From: Bradyrhizobium sp. 164
GTDB lineage: Bacteria > Pseudomonadota > Alphaproteobacteria > Rhizobiales > Xanthobacteraceae
Direction of reading: 5' to 3'
Length of the DNA stretch: 55,525 bases
NCBI RefSeq assembly: GCF_023073715.1
Contig: NZ_JADPKA010000022.1
Coordinates: 1-55,525 of the forward strand
Positions 10,514-19,607 of this stretch are shown in pieces (the first letter of the stretch is position 1; every line of letters begins with the position of its first letter). The notes under the pieces are model-generated. The model made no database searches and had not been told where the DNA came from. It worked only from the letters and a program-made list of their open reading frames with translations. The translations under genes were made by a program, and so were the position numbers.

Positions 10514-11199
10514 AGATCGCGGTCATCCCAGCGCGCGGCGGAAGCAAGCGGATTCCCGGCAAGAACATCCGACCGTTCTGCGGCAAGCCGATCATCGTCT
10601 ACTCGATCGAAGCTGCGCGCGAGAGCGGCGTGTTCGACGAGATCATCGTGTCCACGGATGACGATGAGATTGCGGCCATAGCGCGTCAAGCCGGCGCAAC
10701 CACGCCGTTTATGCGGCCAAAGGAGCTTGCCGACGACCACACGGGAACCGCCGAGGTCGTCAAGCACGCCATTGCTTGGTTCCTTGCAAAGGGCAAAGAT
10801 GTCAGTCACGTCTGCTGCATCTACCCGACCGCACCGCTAGTGCAGGCGCACTTCTTGCGCGAAGCCTATGATCTCCTGGCTGGATCCGACGCTGCCTTTG
10901 CCTTTTCGGTGACAAGCTACGCCTTTCCGATCCAGCGCGCCCTTCGCTTTACTGCGGGAGGTCGCGTCGTTCCCTTTCATCCAGAGCATCGCATGACACG
11001 GTCGCAGGACCTCGAAGCGGCCTTTCACGACGCAGGCCAGTTCTACTGGGGCACCGTCGCGGCGTTTCGCGATGGCGTACCGATATTCTCGGAGCACTCC
11101 GTCGGAATTGTCCTGCCAAGACACCTGGTCCAGGACATCGACACGATCGAGGACTGGGAGCAGGCCGAATACATGTTCCGCGCGATCAACCGGTATTAG
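10510..11199 (+). CDS. pseF: Pseudaminic acid cytidylyltransferase, PseF
   Basis: A 229-residue enzyme for the last step, forming CMP-pseudaminic acid from CTP and pseudaminic acid. It begins IAVIPARGGSKRIPGKN (CTP loop) and has STDDDEIA, CIYPTAPLVQ and DAGQFYWG, all typical of PseF. It overlaps pseC by 4 bases. Its last 14 bases overlap the 3' end of the convergent HddC-GmhB gene, so both operons terminate within or beyond each other's coding sequence. Confidence 0.94.
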
Positions 11200-12397
11200 A
11201 TCCGGCCTCGAGCAGCGGGCGAAGGAACGCCGCAAGGTCGCCCCCCTGGTACAAGTGCCCCGATATTCCCGCAGCGACGGCCGCTTCGACGTCCCGACAA
11301 TTATCGCCGATAAGCAGACTCCCTTCCGCCCGGACAGGCCATGCCTTCATGCAATCGAGAATCATGCCGGGTGCCGGCTTGCGCCGGTCGCTGACGCGCC
11401 GATACGCCTCAACCGTGCCTTCCTCGTGGTAGGGACAATACTGGTACTCGTCGATATGCGCACCGATTGCGGCGAGCTCGCCGGTCATCCAGTCGTGTAG
11501 CCGGTGGACATCGTCCACGCCATAATAGCCTCGCGCAATTCCGGATTGGTTAGTAACGACAAAAGCGTAGTAGCCGCGATCATTGCACAGCTTGATAGCC
11601 TCCCGCGCACCGTTGACCCACTCGAAGTCCTCAATCCGGTGCACATAAGCTTTGTCGATATTCAGCACGCCGTCCCGGTCGAAGAAGACCGCAGGGCGCC
11701 TCAGCCTCTTGGGTAGTTCGCTCTGAGCACGCTCAAAATCGTCAGGAACGCCAATATCAATGAAGAAGCCGTCGTAAAGATTGGCCTCAAGCCGCTCCTC
11801 TGCGATCAACCGCGGAAAGATCTGCTGTTCGAGCGAGCACGGCATCTCGTCGATGTACTCGACAATCTCTCGATCGACGCAATAGATGCCCGTGTTAATG
11901 GGGCCACTCGGCTGGGCGCCGGCTGCTAGGAAGCTCTTGACGCGTTTGTGATCGAGCAGAACGCGGCCGTAACGGTCGCCCGCCATATCCCGCTTTAGTG
12001 CAATATGGCAGATCGAGCGCGATCTCGCCGATTGCGCAGCGAGATCGAGCAGATTGACATCAAAGTAGGAGTCCCCGTTCAAAACAAAGAACCGGCCGTG
12101 GAGCCGCGACGCAGCATGCTTCAACGCGCCGCCTGTGCCGCACGGCCACGGCTCAGACACGACCGTTAAGGACGCACCGCGCCAGCGCTTGCCATGGTAG
12201 CCCTCAACAACACTCTCGGCCCGATGGCCGGCAAGCAGCAAGATTTCTTCGATGGTCGGATAACGCGACAGCTCGTCCAGAATATAGTCGAGGAACGGCC
12301 TGGCGCCGACGTCAAGCAGCGGCTTAGGGACAAACCGCGTTCTGTCGCCGAGCCGTGTCCCGAGGCCTCCAACCAGGATCGCCGCCTGCTTCAGCAC
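11186..12397 (-). CDS. Bifunctional heptose-1-phosphate nucleotidyltransferase / heptose bisphosphatase (HddC-GmhB fusion)
   Basis: A 403-residue fusion. Residues 1-228 are a sugar nucleotidyltransferase (ILVGGLGTRLGD at 7-18, FVPKPLLDV, NGDSYFD at 107-113) like HddC, which makes GDP-heptose. Residues 233-403 are a HAD phosphatase like GmhB (FFDRDGVLNID at 238-248 with the two catalytic aspartates, VVTNQSGIARGYY, CPYHEEG with part of the GmhB zinc loop, and RKPAPGM). GmhB removes the 7-phosphate of heptose 1,7-bisphosphate before nucleotidyl transfer, so both steps sit on one chain. With the HddA-like kinase at 1035 this gives three of the four usual GDP-heptose steps; no GmhA isomerase is in the window. 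It is the last gene of the minus-strand run. Confidence 0.88.
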   Translation of the reverse strand: MLKQAAILVGGLGTRLGDRTRFVPKPLLDVGARPFLDYILDELSRYPTIEEILLLAGHRAESVVEGYHGKRWRGASLTVVSEPWPCGTGGALKHAASRLHGRFFVLNGDSYFDVNLLDLAAQSARSRSICHIALKRDMAGDRYGRVLLDHKRVKSFLAAGAQPSGPINTGIYCVDREIVEYIDEMPCSLEQQIFPRLIAEERLEANLYDGFFIDIGVPDDFERAQSELPKRLRRPAVFFDRDGVLNIDKAYVHRIEDFEWVNGAREAIKLCNDRGYYAFVVTNQSGIARGYYGVDDVHRLHDWMTGELAAIGAHIDEYQYCPYHEEGTVEAYRRVSDRRKPAPGMILDCMKAWPVRAEGSLLIGDNCRDVEAAVAAGISGHLYQGGDLAAFLRPLLEAGSNTG

Positions 12398-12472
12398 GAG
12401 ACCGGTTCGCCGGAGGGAGTTGATTCTGGATCGAGTTTCATGTCTCGCAGATAAGCGATCAATTCACGTTAC

Positions 12473-13324
12473 CTAAGTGCGTGCGCGGACCGCACTCGGT
12501 CCACGGATTATGGCATACAGCAGCATCGCCAGCAACGCAATTGCCCCAGCGAACATCGCATGTCGGGTCGGCTGCGGAGACACCTGAATGATCGTCACGT
12601 CCTCGCTGAGCGTCGTCGGATAGGTCTTAGTCGGACCGATTCGCGTCGCGAGGGCACGCCGTTCCCCCAATGCCGCGGCGAGCCTCTCCTCATTCTTAGA
12701 TATGAGATCCAGCACCCACACACGCCGTAGCATCAATGCTGCGGCATCCTTCGATACCTCCGGGTCCAACGAGTTCGGCGACGCCAGCGTCTCTCGAATT
12801 TTGGTAAGATTGGCGATGTTGGCGTCGACCAACGCAATCTGCGCGTTGAGTTCCGAAAGCAAATCATTGCGGAGCTTGTCCTGGCCCTCGCTGAGCTGGC
12901 GTACCGCAGCCTGGAGGGCTTCCCTAGCCCGTTCCTCCGTCCCGGCACGAACCGTCAAAGAAAACACGTCGGATGCCTGAGGTCGCACACTCAGACTGTC
13001 CAGGATCTGTTGCCGGTCTCGGTCATTGTTTTCGGCACGAAGGTTCATGGCCGTTACTAAGCGCCGCTTGAACGGCAGAGAGTTCACCTGAAGGGCGGCT
13101 GCCTGGACCGGCACCACTTCCGCTCCATCGACCCGGCCCAGCCTAACATTGGCGGAAGCGACATAGCCGGCAGGAAGCATACGATCGACTAGGAACACTA
13201 CCAGCATCACCGCCAGCGTGACCGACACGATCGCAAAAATGCGCGGCCGAACCGCCCGACCAACGAATACTAGCATCCCACCAAGATACTCTCCGCTTGA
13301 TGTCCGGATCTGGTCACTACTCAA
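12473..13324 (-). CDS. Wzz-like polysaccharide chain-length/co-polymerase protein
   Basis: A 283-residue inner-membrane protein. One helix lies near residues 28-50 (IFAIVSVTLAVMLVVFLVD) and another near 258-275, with a periplasmic part between them that contains a long helical, probably coiled-coil, segment around residues 115-225. This layout is that of Wzz-type co-polymerases that set O-antigen or capsule chain length. A weak match to the proline-rich motif before the second helix (VSPQPTRHAMFAG) supports it. Its start overlaps the 3' end of the polymerase-like gene by 8 bases; 75 bases separate it from the next gene. Confidence 0.7.
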   Translation of the reverse strand: MSSDQIRTSSGEYLGGMLVFVGRAVRPRIFAIVSVTLAVMLVVFLVDRMLPAGYVASANVRLGRVDGAEVVPVQAAALQVNSLPFKRRLVTAMNLRAENNDRDRQQILDSLSVRPQASDVFSLTVRAGTEERAREALQAAVRQLSEGQDKLRNDLLSELNAQIALVDANIANLTKIRETLASPNSLDPEVSKDAAALMLRRVWVLDLISKNEERLAAALGERRALATRIGPTKTYPTTLSEDVTIIQVSPQPTRHAMFAGAIALLAMLLYAIIRGPSAVRART

Positions 13325-14783
13325 GCCGCTTTCCTCCCTCGCCTGCAGCCAAGCTTTCGCAGGAAATCAACGGCCCGGACAAGCTCGAACGCCATTTCTC
13401 TTCAGCAACAAATACAAAAATGGCGGTCATCAGCTTCACAAGAAACGTAAACTGAATGAAGGAGTTGACCATTCCCGTGACGACATACAGGGAGAATGCA
13501 TACAACAGCGGGGTCAAGAAAAAACACGTAGCATAGCGTTCCTGCACGATGCAGCGCGTGAGCAGGAACATGAACTCCGAAAACAGAATTGCCGAAAGAG
13601 CGACAAGAGCCACGCCTTCCACCGGCCCACCGAGTTCGAAAAGCACTTCGGGCCAACCACCGGTGTAGGCCGAACCTTTTCCAAGGATGAAGTGAGCGCG
13701 ATCGAGCGGCAGAGCCAGCTCCATCAGCCACTGCATGGTCGAGTTCCGATTTGGATCGAGGGGATTGACAAACAACTTGTAGAAGGTTTGGCCAGGGCTC
13801 CAGTCCGCTCGCAGAAACACACGCTCGTAAGTTATCCACCACATCTCGCCCTGCTGCACGAAGATGCGCTGGGACAATTTGAACAGAAGCTGGTCGCGCT
13901 CGAACCCTCTAACAATGGCATAGGAGTAAATCAATGCACCTAGGATCAAGACTGCAACGACGGCTATCGGCAGCCTAGCGGCCCTGAAAATCTTGGCATA
14001 GTCGAAGGCCGCGGTCGTGTTTGCGAGCAGCACGGCACCTACGGGCAGGATAAAGAAAGAAGAATACGAAAAGAACGAGGAGAATCGATGCCCGACGACG
14101 AACAAATAAAGGATGAAAATCCCAAAAAGCACAGCGAAGCGCAGGTCGAACTCTCGACCTCTCGATGACGGAGCCGCGAAGAAGACGCCCAGCTGAAAAG
14201 CCAACATGGGACCCCACTCGATCAACCGATGATGCAAGGGACCACCATACTGCGCCGAATAGTCATAACGCTCCATAGCAGCAAATATTGGTATCGGCCC
14301 GCGAATTAGCAGTTCGACCCAGAGCGCGACCGCAAAGAGGCCTATCACCCAATGCGCCAAATCAGATGGCGTCGGACGACCGGCGGGAAGTATATCGGCC
14401 AACGTCGGCCCGCTCGTCAGCGCAGCGAGCCGCTTCTTCCGAAACGAATACATCAATGCTGCGATCACCAACCCCTGCGAGCCCGCGAGCGGTAAGGCCG
14501 CCCAACCCGTACCGATGTCTCGCTCCAACTGCTCCGAGAACACAGGGCCGGCTAAATCGATGTAGAGGACGGACAGCAATCTCCAAGCAAGCGAGAAAAA
14601 AACAAAAAAAGAGAGCATGAACAGGCCGAGCTTGTTGATTGCAATCCGCACCATCGCCAGCAGCACAAGACACACAGCGAGCGCGCTCAACAGCGTCCAC
14701 AGTTCCGAGTCCCACAATGAGATAACCCTCGCGCCATAAATCATTCGCTGGATCGCGCAATCTGCCAGGAGTTTCCAGCCCAT
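13317..14783 (-). CDS. Wzy-like polysaccharide polymerase / O-antigen ligase family membrane protein
   Basis: A 488-residue protein with about ten or more hydrophobic helices spread over its length and a long loop near residues 290-380 (ERDQLLFKLSQRIF, WSPGQTFYKLF). Such large periplasmic loops and low sequence conservation are usual for Wzy polymerases and WaaL-like ligases. Its place between a flippase and a Wzz-like gene points to Wzy. No diagnostic motif separates polymerase from ligase. Transcription appears to run on from the unknown gene at 14834, 50 bases upstream. Confidence 0.65.
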   Translation of the reverse strand: MGWKLLADCAIQRMIYGARVISLWDSELWTLLSALAVCLVLLAMVRIAINKLGLFMLSFFVFFSLAWRLLSVLYIDLAGPVFSEQLERDIGTGWAALPLAGSQGLVIAALMYSFRKKRLAALTSGPTLADILPAGRPTPSDLAHWVIGLFAVALWVELLIRGPIPIFAAMERYDYSAQYGGPLHHRLIEWGPMLAFQLGVFFAAPSSRGREFDLRFAVLFGIFILYLFVVGHRFSSFFSYSSFFILPVGAVLLANTTAAFDYAKIFRAARLPIAVVAVLILGALIYSYAIVRGFERDQLLFKLSQRIFVQQGEMWWITYERVFLRADWSPGQTFYKLFVNPLDPNRNSTMQWLMELALPLDRAHFILGKGSAYTGGWPEVLFELGGPVEGVALVALSAILFSEFMFLLTRCIVQERYATCFFLTPLLYAFSLYVVTGMVNSFIQFTFLVKLMTAIFVFVAEEKWRSSLSGPLISCESLAAGEGGKRLE

Positions 14784-14833
14784 CCAGTTTGCAATGGTAT
14801 TGTCCAGAACTCCCGCCGTATCTGGTGCACCGT

Positions 14834-15757
14834 CTAGTGCTGCATGATTCCCATCAGATTCATGTGAGCCGGCCTCGAGTGCTCAATTCCCAGTATGGTT
14901 CGACGATTGTCGTTGGAGCGCTGCAAATGAAGGCTTGCCAGCGTCACGCCCACACACGTCGTGACGGTAGTTCCTCGTCCGCCGAAGGGCTTCAGGAAAT
15001 CAAAAACATCGGCTCCGAAAAGGTCGACAACGGACATCTCACGCGCTCCCAGCGGCGGAATTTCACCGAAGTCGCCTTTCAATTGTTCTCCGTCCTCGCG
15101 GATCAATACCGACGAGGGTCGCACCGCGTGCGCGTAGTCTGGATCTGATGAATGATTGAGCAACATCAAGCTGCTGACAAAGTCCTTTGTTGCGAGGATT
15201 TTCGGGTTGATACCTGTAAACCCTACGTGAGACTTCAGTCGTCCCTCGTTTAGGGGGCGAGCAAAGGCGCCGGTACGATAGATGGCGACGTTGTCCTGAT
15301 CGACATAGGTCATGGAAAAGCTGCCGGGCGAGGAGCGATAGGCGTCCATGCGACCGTGCGACATGACAGCGACGATCAGATAGTCTTGCGGCACCAGCCC
15401 CAACTCTGCGATCAACTTGGTCAGATCGATCTCAAAAGAGGCCCCCGGTTTGTGCGTCGAAGGAATTTCTCGACTGGCCAAGTATTCTCCATCGCGCGAC
15501 AGCACATGAAGTTTGAAACGCAAATTGCTACTGAACCCAGATCTCAGGAGACTTGCGAATTCGGGACCAAGGTCCTTGACTGTCTCCCACAGATTCTTTT
15601 TCAAACTGCCGGCCACGAGGCTGCGCAAATATTTGGCATCGATCGCCTTGTGCCAGATGGGGATTGAAAACGCCAGTCTGCACTCAAGCCCCTCAAAGGT
15701 GGGAAGCATGAACCTCGGCTCGTGGGGCTTCCAAGGCGTGGCTGGAAATCGACTCAC
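14834..15757 (-). CDS. Protein of unknown function, related to its upstream neighbour
   Basis: A 307-residue soluble-looking protein with no signal peptide or membrane helix that I can see. I recognise no family. The stretch IPPLGAREMSVVDLF near residues 233-247 matches IPSMGARRISTMDLF in the adjacent 246-residue protein, and both have a DG(E/T)xL turn about 20 residues before it, so the two share at least a C-terminal module. The codon use resembles the surrounding polysaccharide genes. The position between flippase and polymerase suggests a role in making, modifying or exporting the glycan, perhaps as a transferase acting on a repeat unit; that is inference only. Confidence 0.65.
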   Translation of the reverse strand: MSRFPATPWKPHEPRFMLPTFEGLECRLAFSIPIWHKAIDAKYLRSLVAGSLKKNLWETVKDLGPEFASLLRSGFSSNLRFKLHVLSRDGEYLASREIPSTHKPGASFEIDLTKLIAELGLVPQDYLIVAVMSHGRMDAYRSSPGSFSMTYVDQDNVAIYRTGAFARPLNEGRLKSHVGFTGINPKILATKDFVSSLMLLNHSSDPDYAHAVRPSSVLIREDGEQLKGDFGEIPPLGAREMSVVDLFGADVFDFLKPFGGRGTTVTTCVGVTLASLHLQRSNDNRRTILGIEHSRPAHMNLMGIMQH

Positions 15758-15768
15758 GTGTGTCCCCT

Positions 15769-16509
15769 TCAGAAGTGATGCAAACTGAACTTGCCGTTGG
15801 CGAACTGATAGAAGCTAAAGGGACTCGCCATATTACCTCCGCTGAATTCCAGCGCAAAAGTTTCTGCCGAGCCTATAAGACGCGTGGCATCGGGGAACAG
15901 GTCCATCGTGCTAATGCGCCGCGCTCCCATCGACGGTATACTTGGAAGGCTTCTCTCGCCCAATACCGTGCCATCCAACGCACGCAGTCTCGCGGTTCCA
16001 AAAGCCTCCCCGTCCGGCGCAAGACAGGCATTGACCAATATGACGCCCGATACCTCGACGAACCTCGTCAGGTAAGTCTGCATCCAGGCGGGTGTAGGGA
16101 ATGGCTTGGCGGCAACTGCCTCGCGCTCGTGGGACAAGGTGATAGCGCCGCACCGTGAGTAGTACTGGGTGTAGTAGCCAGTCGTCACCTTCTTCCCCGG
16201 ACGAACGCTCGCGCCTTGCTTCGGCAGCAATGTCATGGCGACGGTCCCCGAGACGTCGGGACATAGGTCCGAAGTCCTCAACTGCAGTTGACCGTTGAAT
16301 CCCAGATCCTTCTGAAGGTAGTTGACGCACCTTCCCTCCGCATCGAAAAACCAGATGTGAGCCTCGGCGTCCTGCTGTTCCTTAAGGAAGATCGAGAAGT
16401 AGTTGAAGGCACAGACTTCGGTGACCACAACATCATCATTGCGAAGATACAAGACTGCAGGCGGGTAACCGCGCTCAAGGGCCTCGGAAATTTTCAGATC
16501 GCTCGACAT
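15769..16509 (-). CDS. Protein of unknown function, paralogue of the 15757 gene
   Basis: A 246-residue protein with no recognised family, signal or membrane segment. It carries IPSMGARRISTMDLF near residues 190-204, shared in pattern with its downstream neighbour; the central part with TTGYYTQYYSR has no match that I know. Both genes lie in one direction with an 11-base gap. A 186-base gap separates it from the flippase start side, so an extra promoter could exist there. Function unknown; related in position to glycan export. Confidence 0.62.
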   Translation of the reverse strand: MSSDLKISEALERGYPPAVLYLRNDDVVVTEVCAFNYFSIFLKEQQDAEAHIWFFDAEGRCVNYLQKDLGFNGQLQLRTSDLCPDVSGTVAMTLLPKQGASVRPGKKVTTGYYTQYYSRCGAITLSHEREAVAAKPFPTPAWMQTYLTRFVEVSGVILVNACLAPDGEAFGTARLRALDGTVLGERSLPSIPSMGARRISTMDLFPDATRLIGSAETFALEFSGGNMASPFSFYQFANGKFSLHHF

Positions 16510-16695
16510 GTCCTGAGATACTCGTTGCAGTCAGCGGGACTAGGGCCGGCGCGCCACAGCACCAAACGTAAGATTTGGCCCAATCTGGGCGTCTTTACGC
16601 TCTCAGAGTTCAACTATCAACCTTGCATTGTCGCGCAATGACCGGAAGTCTAGTTTCGCGAGAAAGTTTGGTCGATCTTCCCATCGAAGCAGAGC

Positions 16696-18207
16696 CTATT
16701 CGCGACGCACCAGCGCGCGCCCAAGACGTCCAAACATCACCCGCTCGGCGCCCGTCAGAACGATCGCACCGCTCAAGGCTAACGCAATAAGGCAGAGAAG
16801 GCCGCCCAGGATGATAAGCTCACTCAAGCTGTCGAGAGGCAGGACGAACTTGCATAGGCCTACTATTCCGGAAAGGATGATCCCGACCACCAAGTGGCGC
16901 CAAAGCTGCCCCCAGAACAATGAGTTCGGCAAACTCATCTGAGCGAGCATGTTGTGTGCGAGGACCGGTGCAAACACGACGTGCGAGATAGCCCACCCCA
17001 GAATGAATGCATGCTCACGAAACCAAGCAAGCGCTAACAGGGTGATTGCGTATTGGGTCAAGACCTGCAAATATAGAAGTTTTGTACTGAAGGTGAGAAA
17101 TTCCGACCTAACCATCAATGCCGTCTGGCCCGCACCAAGCTGTATCGTTATCGCCGGGACCAGCATCGACATGGCAACCCAAGGCCATTCTTGAGAGTGT
17201 TGGGGGCCTACCCACACTGTCAAAACCTGGCGCGAGAACAAAGCAAGCACCATCAAGACCGGCAGCACAAAGGCTGCTGGCAAGACGAGGCCGTTCCGCC
17301 CTAAGATCTGCAAGCGGCGGGTATCGGTGGTCTCTTCAATACGAGCCGAGAGGGGAAGTATCGCCGAATAGAGTGGCCCCATCGTCGCCTTCAAAAAGCG
17401 CGGCAACCTCGTGATCAAATCGTAGGTCCCTACTTCGATGGGGCTAAACAGAAACCCAATCGCGAGAGGCGGAAGAGTATGCTGCAACGTTCCTGCGATC
17501 CTATTGTTGAACATCTGCAGGCATCGATGAAGAAGATCTTTACGGCTTGCCTCTGTCCACAACGTGAATCTCAATAAAGAGCCATGGACTGTACTTTTGA
17601 CAACGATGCCCAACACCAGATACTTCGTCACCGTCGTTCCGAGATAGGCATACGCAAGCCATTCGAACGGAGCTTGCTCCAAAGCGGCAAGGTAGATCGA
17701 ACCGATATAAAACAAGCTGCTCCCGACTTCAGTGAGACGCAACCAAGCGTACTGCTCAAAGCCCTTGAGAACTCCTTCCACGACCAGTCCAATGAAACAG
17801 ATTGGCAGCACGAGCGCCGTAACGTGCAGCATCGAAACGAACCCGAGAACCTGCTCGTGCTGCACCTTTAGGGCGACAGCGAGCCAGGTGGACGCAAGCC
17901 ATAGCGCCATGCTCGAGATGATCCCCGTGGCAGTGGCAATCACGGTGAGAAGCGATACCTTTTCGCTCGCCAGCCTCCAATCTCCGAGCCGCCCGCGAGC
18001 GACGACCTGCGTGGCAAGTTCCGACACACCGAGATCGATCAGGGCGAGAAATCCGCTTGGCAGAAACGCTCGCACCAAGACGAGCAGACCCAAAACGGCA
18101 ATCCCATAGGATTTTGCAACAAGTCCAACCGAAAGGAGTCCCAGCACGCCCGCGGCCCCGTAGGCGACCGCAGAGATTGCAGTATTATGCAGAAACCGGC
18201 GCAGCAC
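16696..18207 (-). CDS. Wzx-type polysaccharide flippase
   Basis: A 503-residue protein with about 12-14 predicted hydrophobic helices and no large soluble part, starting with AAGVLGLLSVGLVAKSYG, typical of the polysaccharide transporter branch of the MOP superfamily. Such proteins flip undecaprenyl-linked repeat units across the inner membrane. Two bases separate it from the upstream glycosyltransferase-like gene. With Wzy- and Wzz-like genes downstream it completes a Wzx/Wzy-dependent export set, which would serve an O-antigen or capsule rather than flagellin glycosylation. Confidence 0.85.
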   Translation of the reverse strand: MLRRFLHNTAISAVAYGAAGVLGLLSVGLVAKSYGIAVLGLLVLVRAFLPSGFLALIDLGVSELATQVVARGRLGDWRLASEKVSLLTVIATATGIISSMALWLASTWLAVALKVQHEQVLGFVSMLHVTALVLPICFIGLVVEGVLKGFEQYAWLRLTEVGSSLFYIGSIYLAALEQAPFEWLAYAYLGTTVTKYLVLGIVVKSTVHGSLLRFTLWTEASRKDLLHRCLQMFNNRIAGTLQHTLPPLAIGFLFSPIEVGTYDLITRLPRFLKATMGPLYSAILPLSARIEETTDTRRLQILGRNGLVLPAAFVLPVLMVLALFSRQVLTVWVGPQHSQEWPWVAMSMLVPAITIQLGAGQTALMVRSEFLTFSTKLLYLQVLTQYAITLLALAWFREHAFILGWAISHVVFAPVLAHNMLAQMSLPNSLFWGQLWRHLVVGIILSGIVGLCKFVLPLDSLSELIILGGLLCLIALALSGAIVLTGAERVMFGRLGRALVRRE

Positions 18208-18209
18208 GC

Positions 18210-19607
18210 TCAGCTCACCTCTACGAGCTGCAGGCTTGCTCCGCTGCTCAACCTTCTCGTTCGGCCATTCGCGGCAGGCCGGGCTGCAAATCGCCGGCTA
18301 TCAAACGACGCCGCATTAAGACGCTGCAATATCGCGTTCACGGTCTCGGCGTCGAATGCCTTCCCGGCCCGCCGACGTTCGCTCTCCGCGGAGCTGTAGC
18401 TCCGGCGCAGGACCGAACTTGCCTTATATCCTAGCGTTCGGCGAAGCGCGCCGGCCACGACACCGCGCAAAGACGGCGGCGGCAACAAATGCACCGGCTG
18501 CTTGCAGCCCCCGCCGGCAGCGATGGTTGCGAGAACTGCCTCGGAAACGCGGGCGGAGCTCGCGCCATCCACGGCGGTATAGAGGTCGCTGATGATTTTG
18601 CGGCGAAATGCCTCCGTCTGAGAGGGCAGCGGCGGCATGCGATTTTCGAGGCCCTGCCGGACCAGCTCGAGCATTTCAGCCTCTCCCTGCGCTCCGCGAC
18701 TGACCCGCGTCGCTGCATCAAGTCGCAGGGAGGGCGTGTTGAACCACTCCATGCTTAACGGCTCCACGTTCAGCATAGTCGCTTCGATCGCGGTGGAACA
18801 GTTCTGATGGACAAGCAGACGCGCGCCGCTGATCCACTCGAGGGACGTTCCGCTCTGGATCACTTTTGCATTCGGCAAGGCGGCGAACGCATCATACGAG
18901 TTGATGTTCTCGAACGGATGCGGCCGCAGCACGAACTCCACTTTAGAAAAGTGCTCTGCCAGCTTGATGGCCATGTCCAATGTGCTGCGGTAGGCTCGGC
19001 TGCCATCAGCGATGAACTGACGAGCGAAGCCGCGCGCGAAGCCGGCCTGCACCATCGAGTCCTCCTCGGCAGACGAGCTGCCGGAAAACCGCGGGTTCAC
19101 AGTCGGGAAATTCGTGTTGATGAGGACGTAGCCCGAACCGACGGACGGGCTCGCCAACGCCGCTCGCCAGGGCGGTGCGCAGAAATCATAGCGTGGACAG
19201 CCGGTGGCGTGCAGGAGATCGGCCGCGACGGTGCCCTGCCGCAGGAACGCCGCGTACTGCGCCTGTCCCCAGACACAATAGAGATCAACAAGGTCGGGGC
19301 GGCCCGCACTCTTAACCATGTTTGCGAACTGATCCGCATTCTTGCCGCCAATTCCCTCCGTATCAAGAATGCCAACGAGAATCCCCGCGCGCTTGTAGGA
19401 TTTGATCAGGTCGACGTTGTTGGGACGGGTGTAGTTCAGCAGCACGAGATCAGGCCGCAAGGCTGGGACATCGAACCCCTGCTCGTACATGGGCACGAGC
19501 GTGGTAAGCGCGCCACGCGCTGACAATTGCCGAGCGAGTAGCACTAGCCCATCGAGGTCGCGAAGCGGGTTGTCGACGATCAGACAGACTTGGGGCTGTT
19601 CAGCCAC
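18210..19607 (-). CDS. Surface carbohydrate biosynthesis protein (glycosyltransferase-like, GT-B fold)
   Basis: A 465-residue protein. It begins with VCLIVDNPLRDLDGLVLLA and shows VLRPHPFENIN near the middle and HQNCSTAIEATMLNVEPL after it. These match the nucleotide-binding C-terminal half of the surface-carbohydrate/CDP-glycerol-transferase-like group, where the RPHP and (S)TAxEA motifs recur. In other bacteria relatives are found next to pse or neu genes, so it is a candidate for the enzyme that transfers a CMP-activated ulosonic acid; that is inference. It overlaps pseI by 8 bases. Confidence 0.72.
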   Translation of the reverse strand: MAEQPQVCLIVDNPLRDLDGLVLLARQLSARGALTTLVPMYEQGFDVPALRPDLVLLNYTRPNNVDLIKSYKRAGILVGILDTEGIGGKNADQFANMVKSAGRPDLVDLYCVWGQAQYAAFLRQGTVAADLLHATGCPRYDFCAPPWRAALASPSVGSGYVLINTNFPTVNPRFSGSSSAEEDSMVQAGFARGFARQFIADGSRAYRSTLDMAIKLAEHFSKVEFVLRPHPFENINSYDAFAALPNAKVIQSGTSLEWISGARLLVHQNCSTAIEATMLNVEPLSMEWFNTPSLRLDAATRVSRGAQGEAEMLELVRQGLENRMPPLPSQTEAFRRKIISDLYTAVDGASSARVSEAVLATIAAGGGCKQPVHLLPPPSLRGVVAGALRRTLGYKASSVLRRSYSSAESERRRAGKAFDAETVNAILQRLNAASFDSRRFAARPAANGRTRRLSSGASLQLVEVS

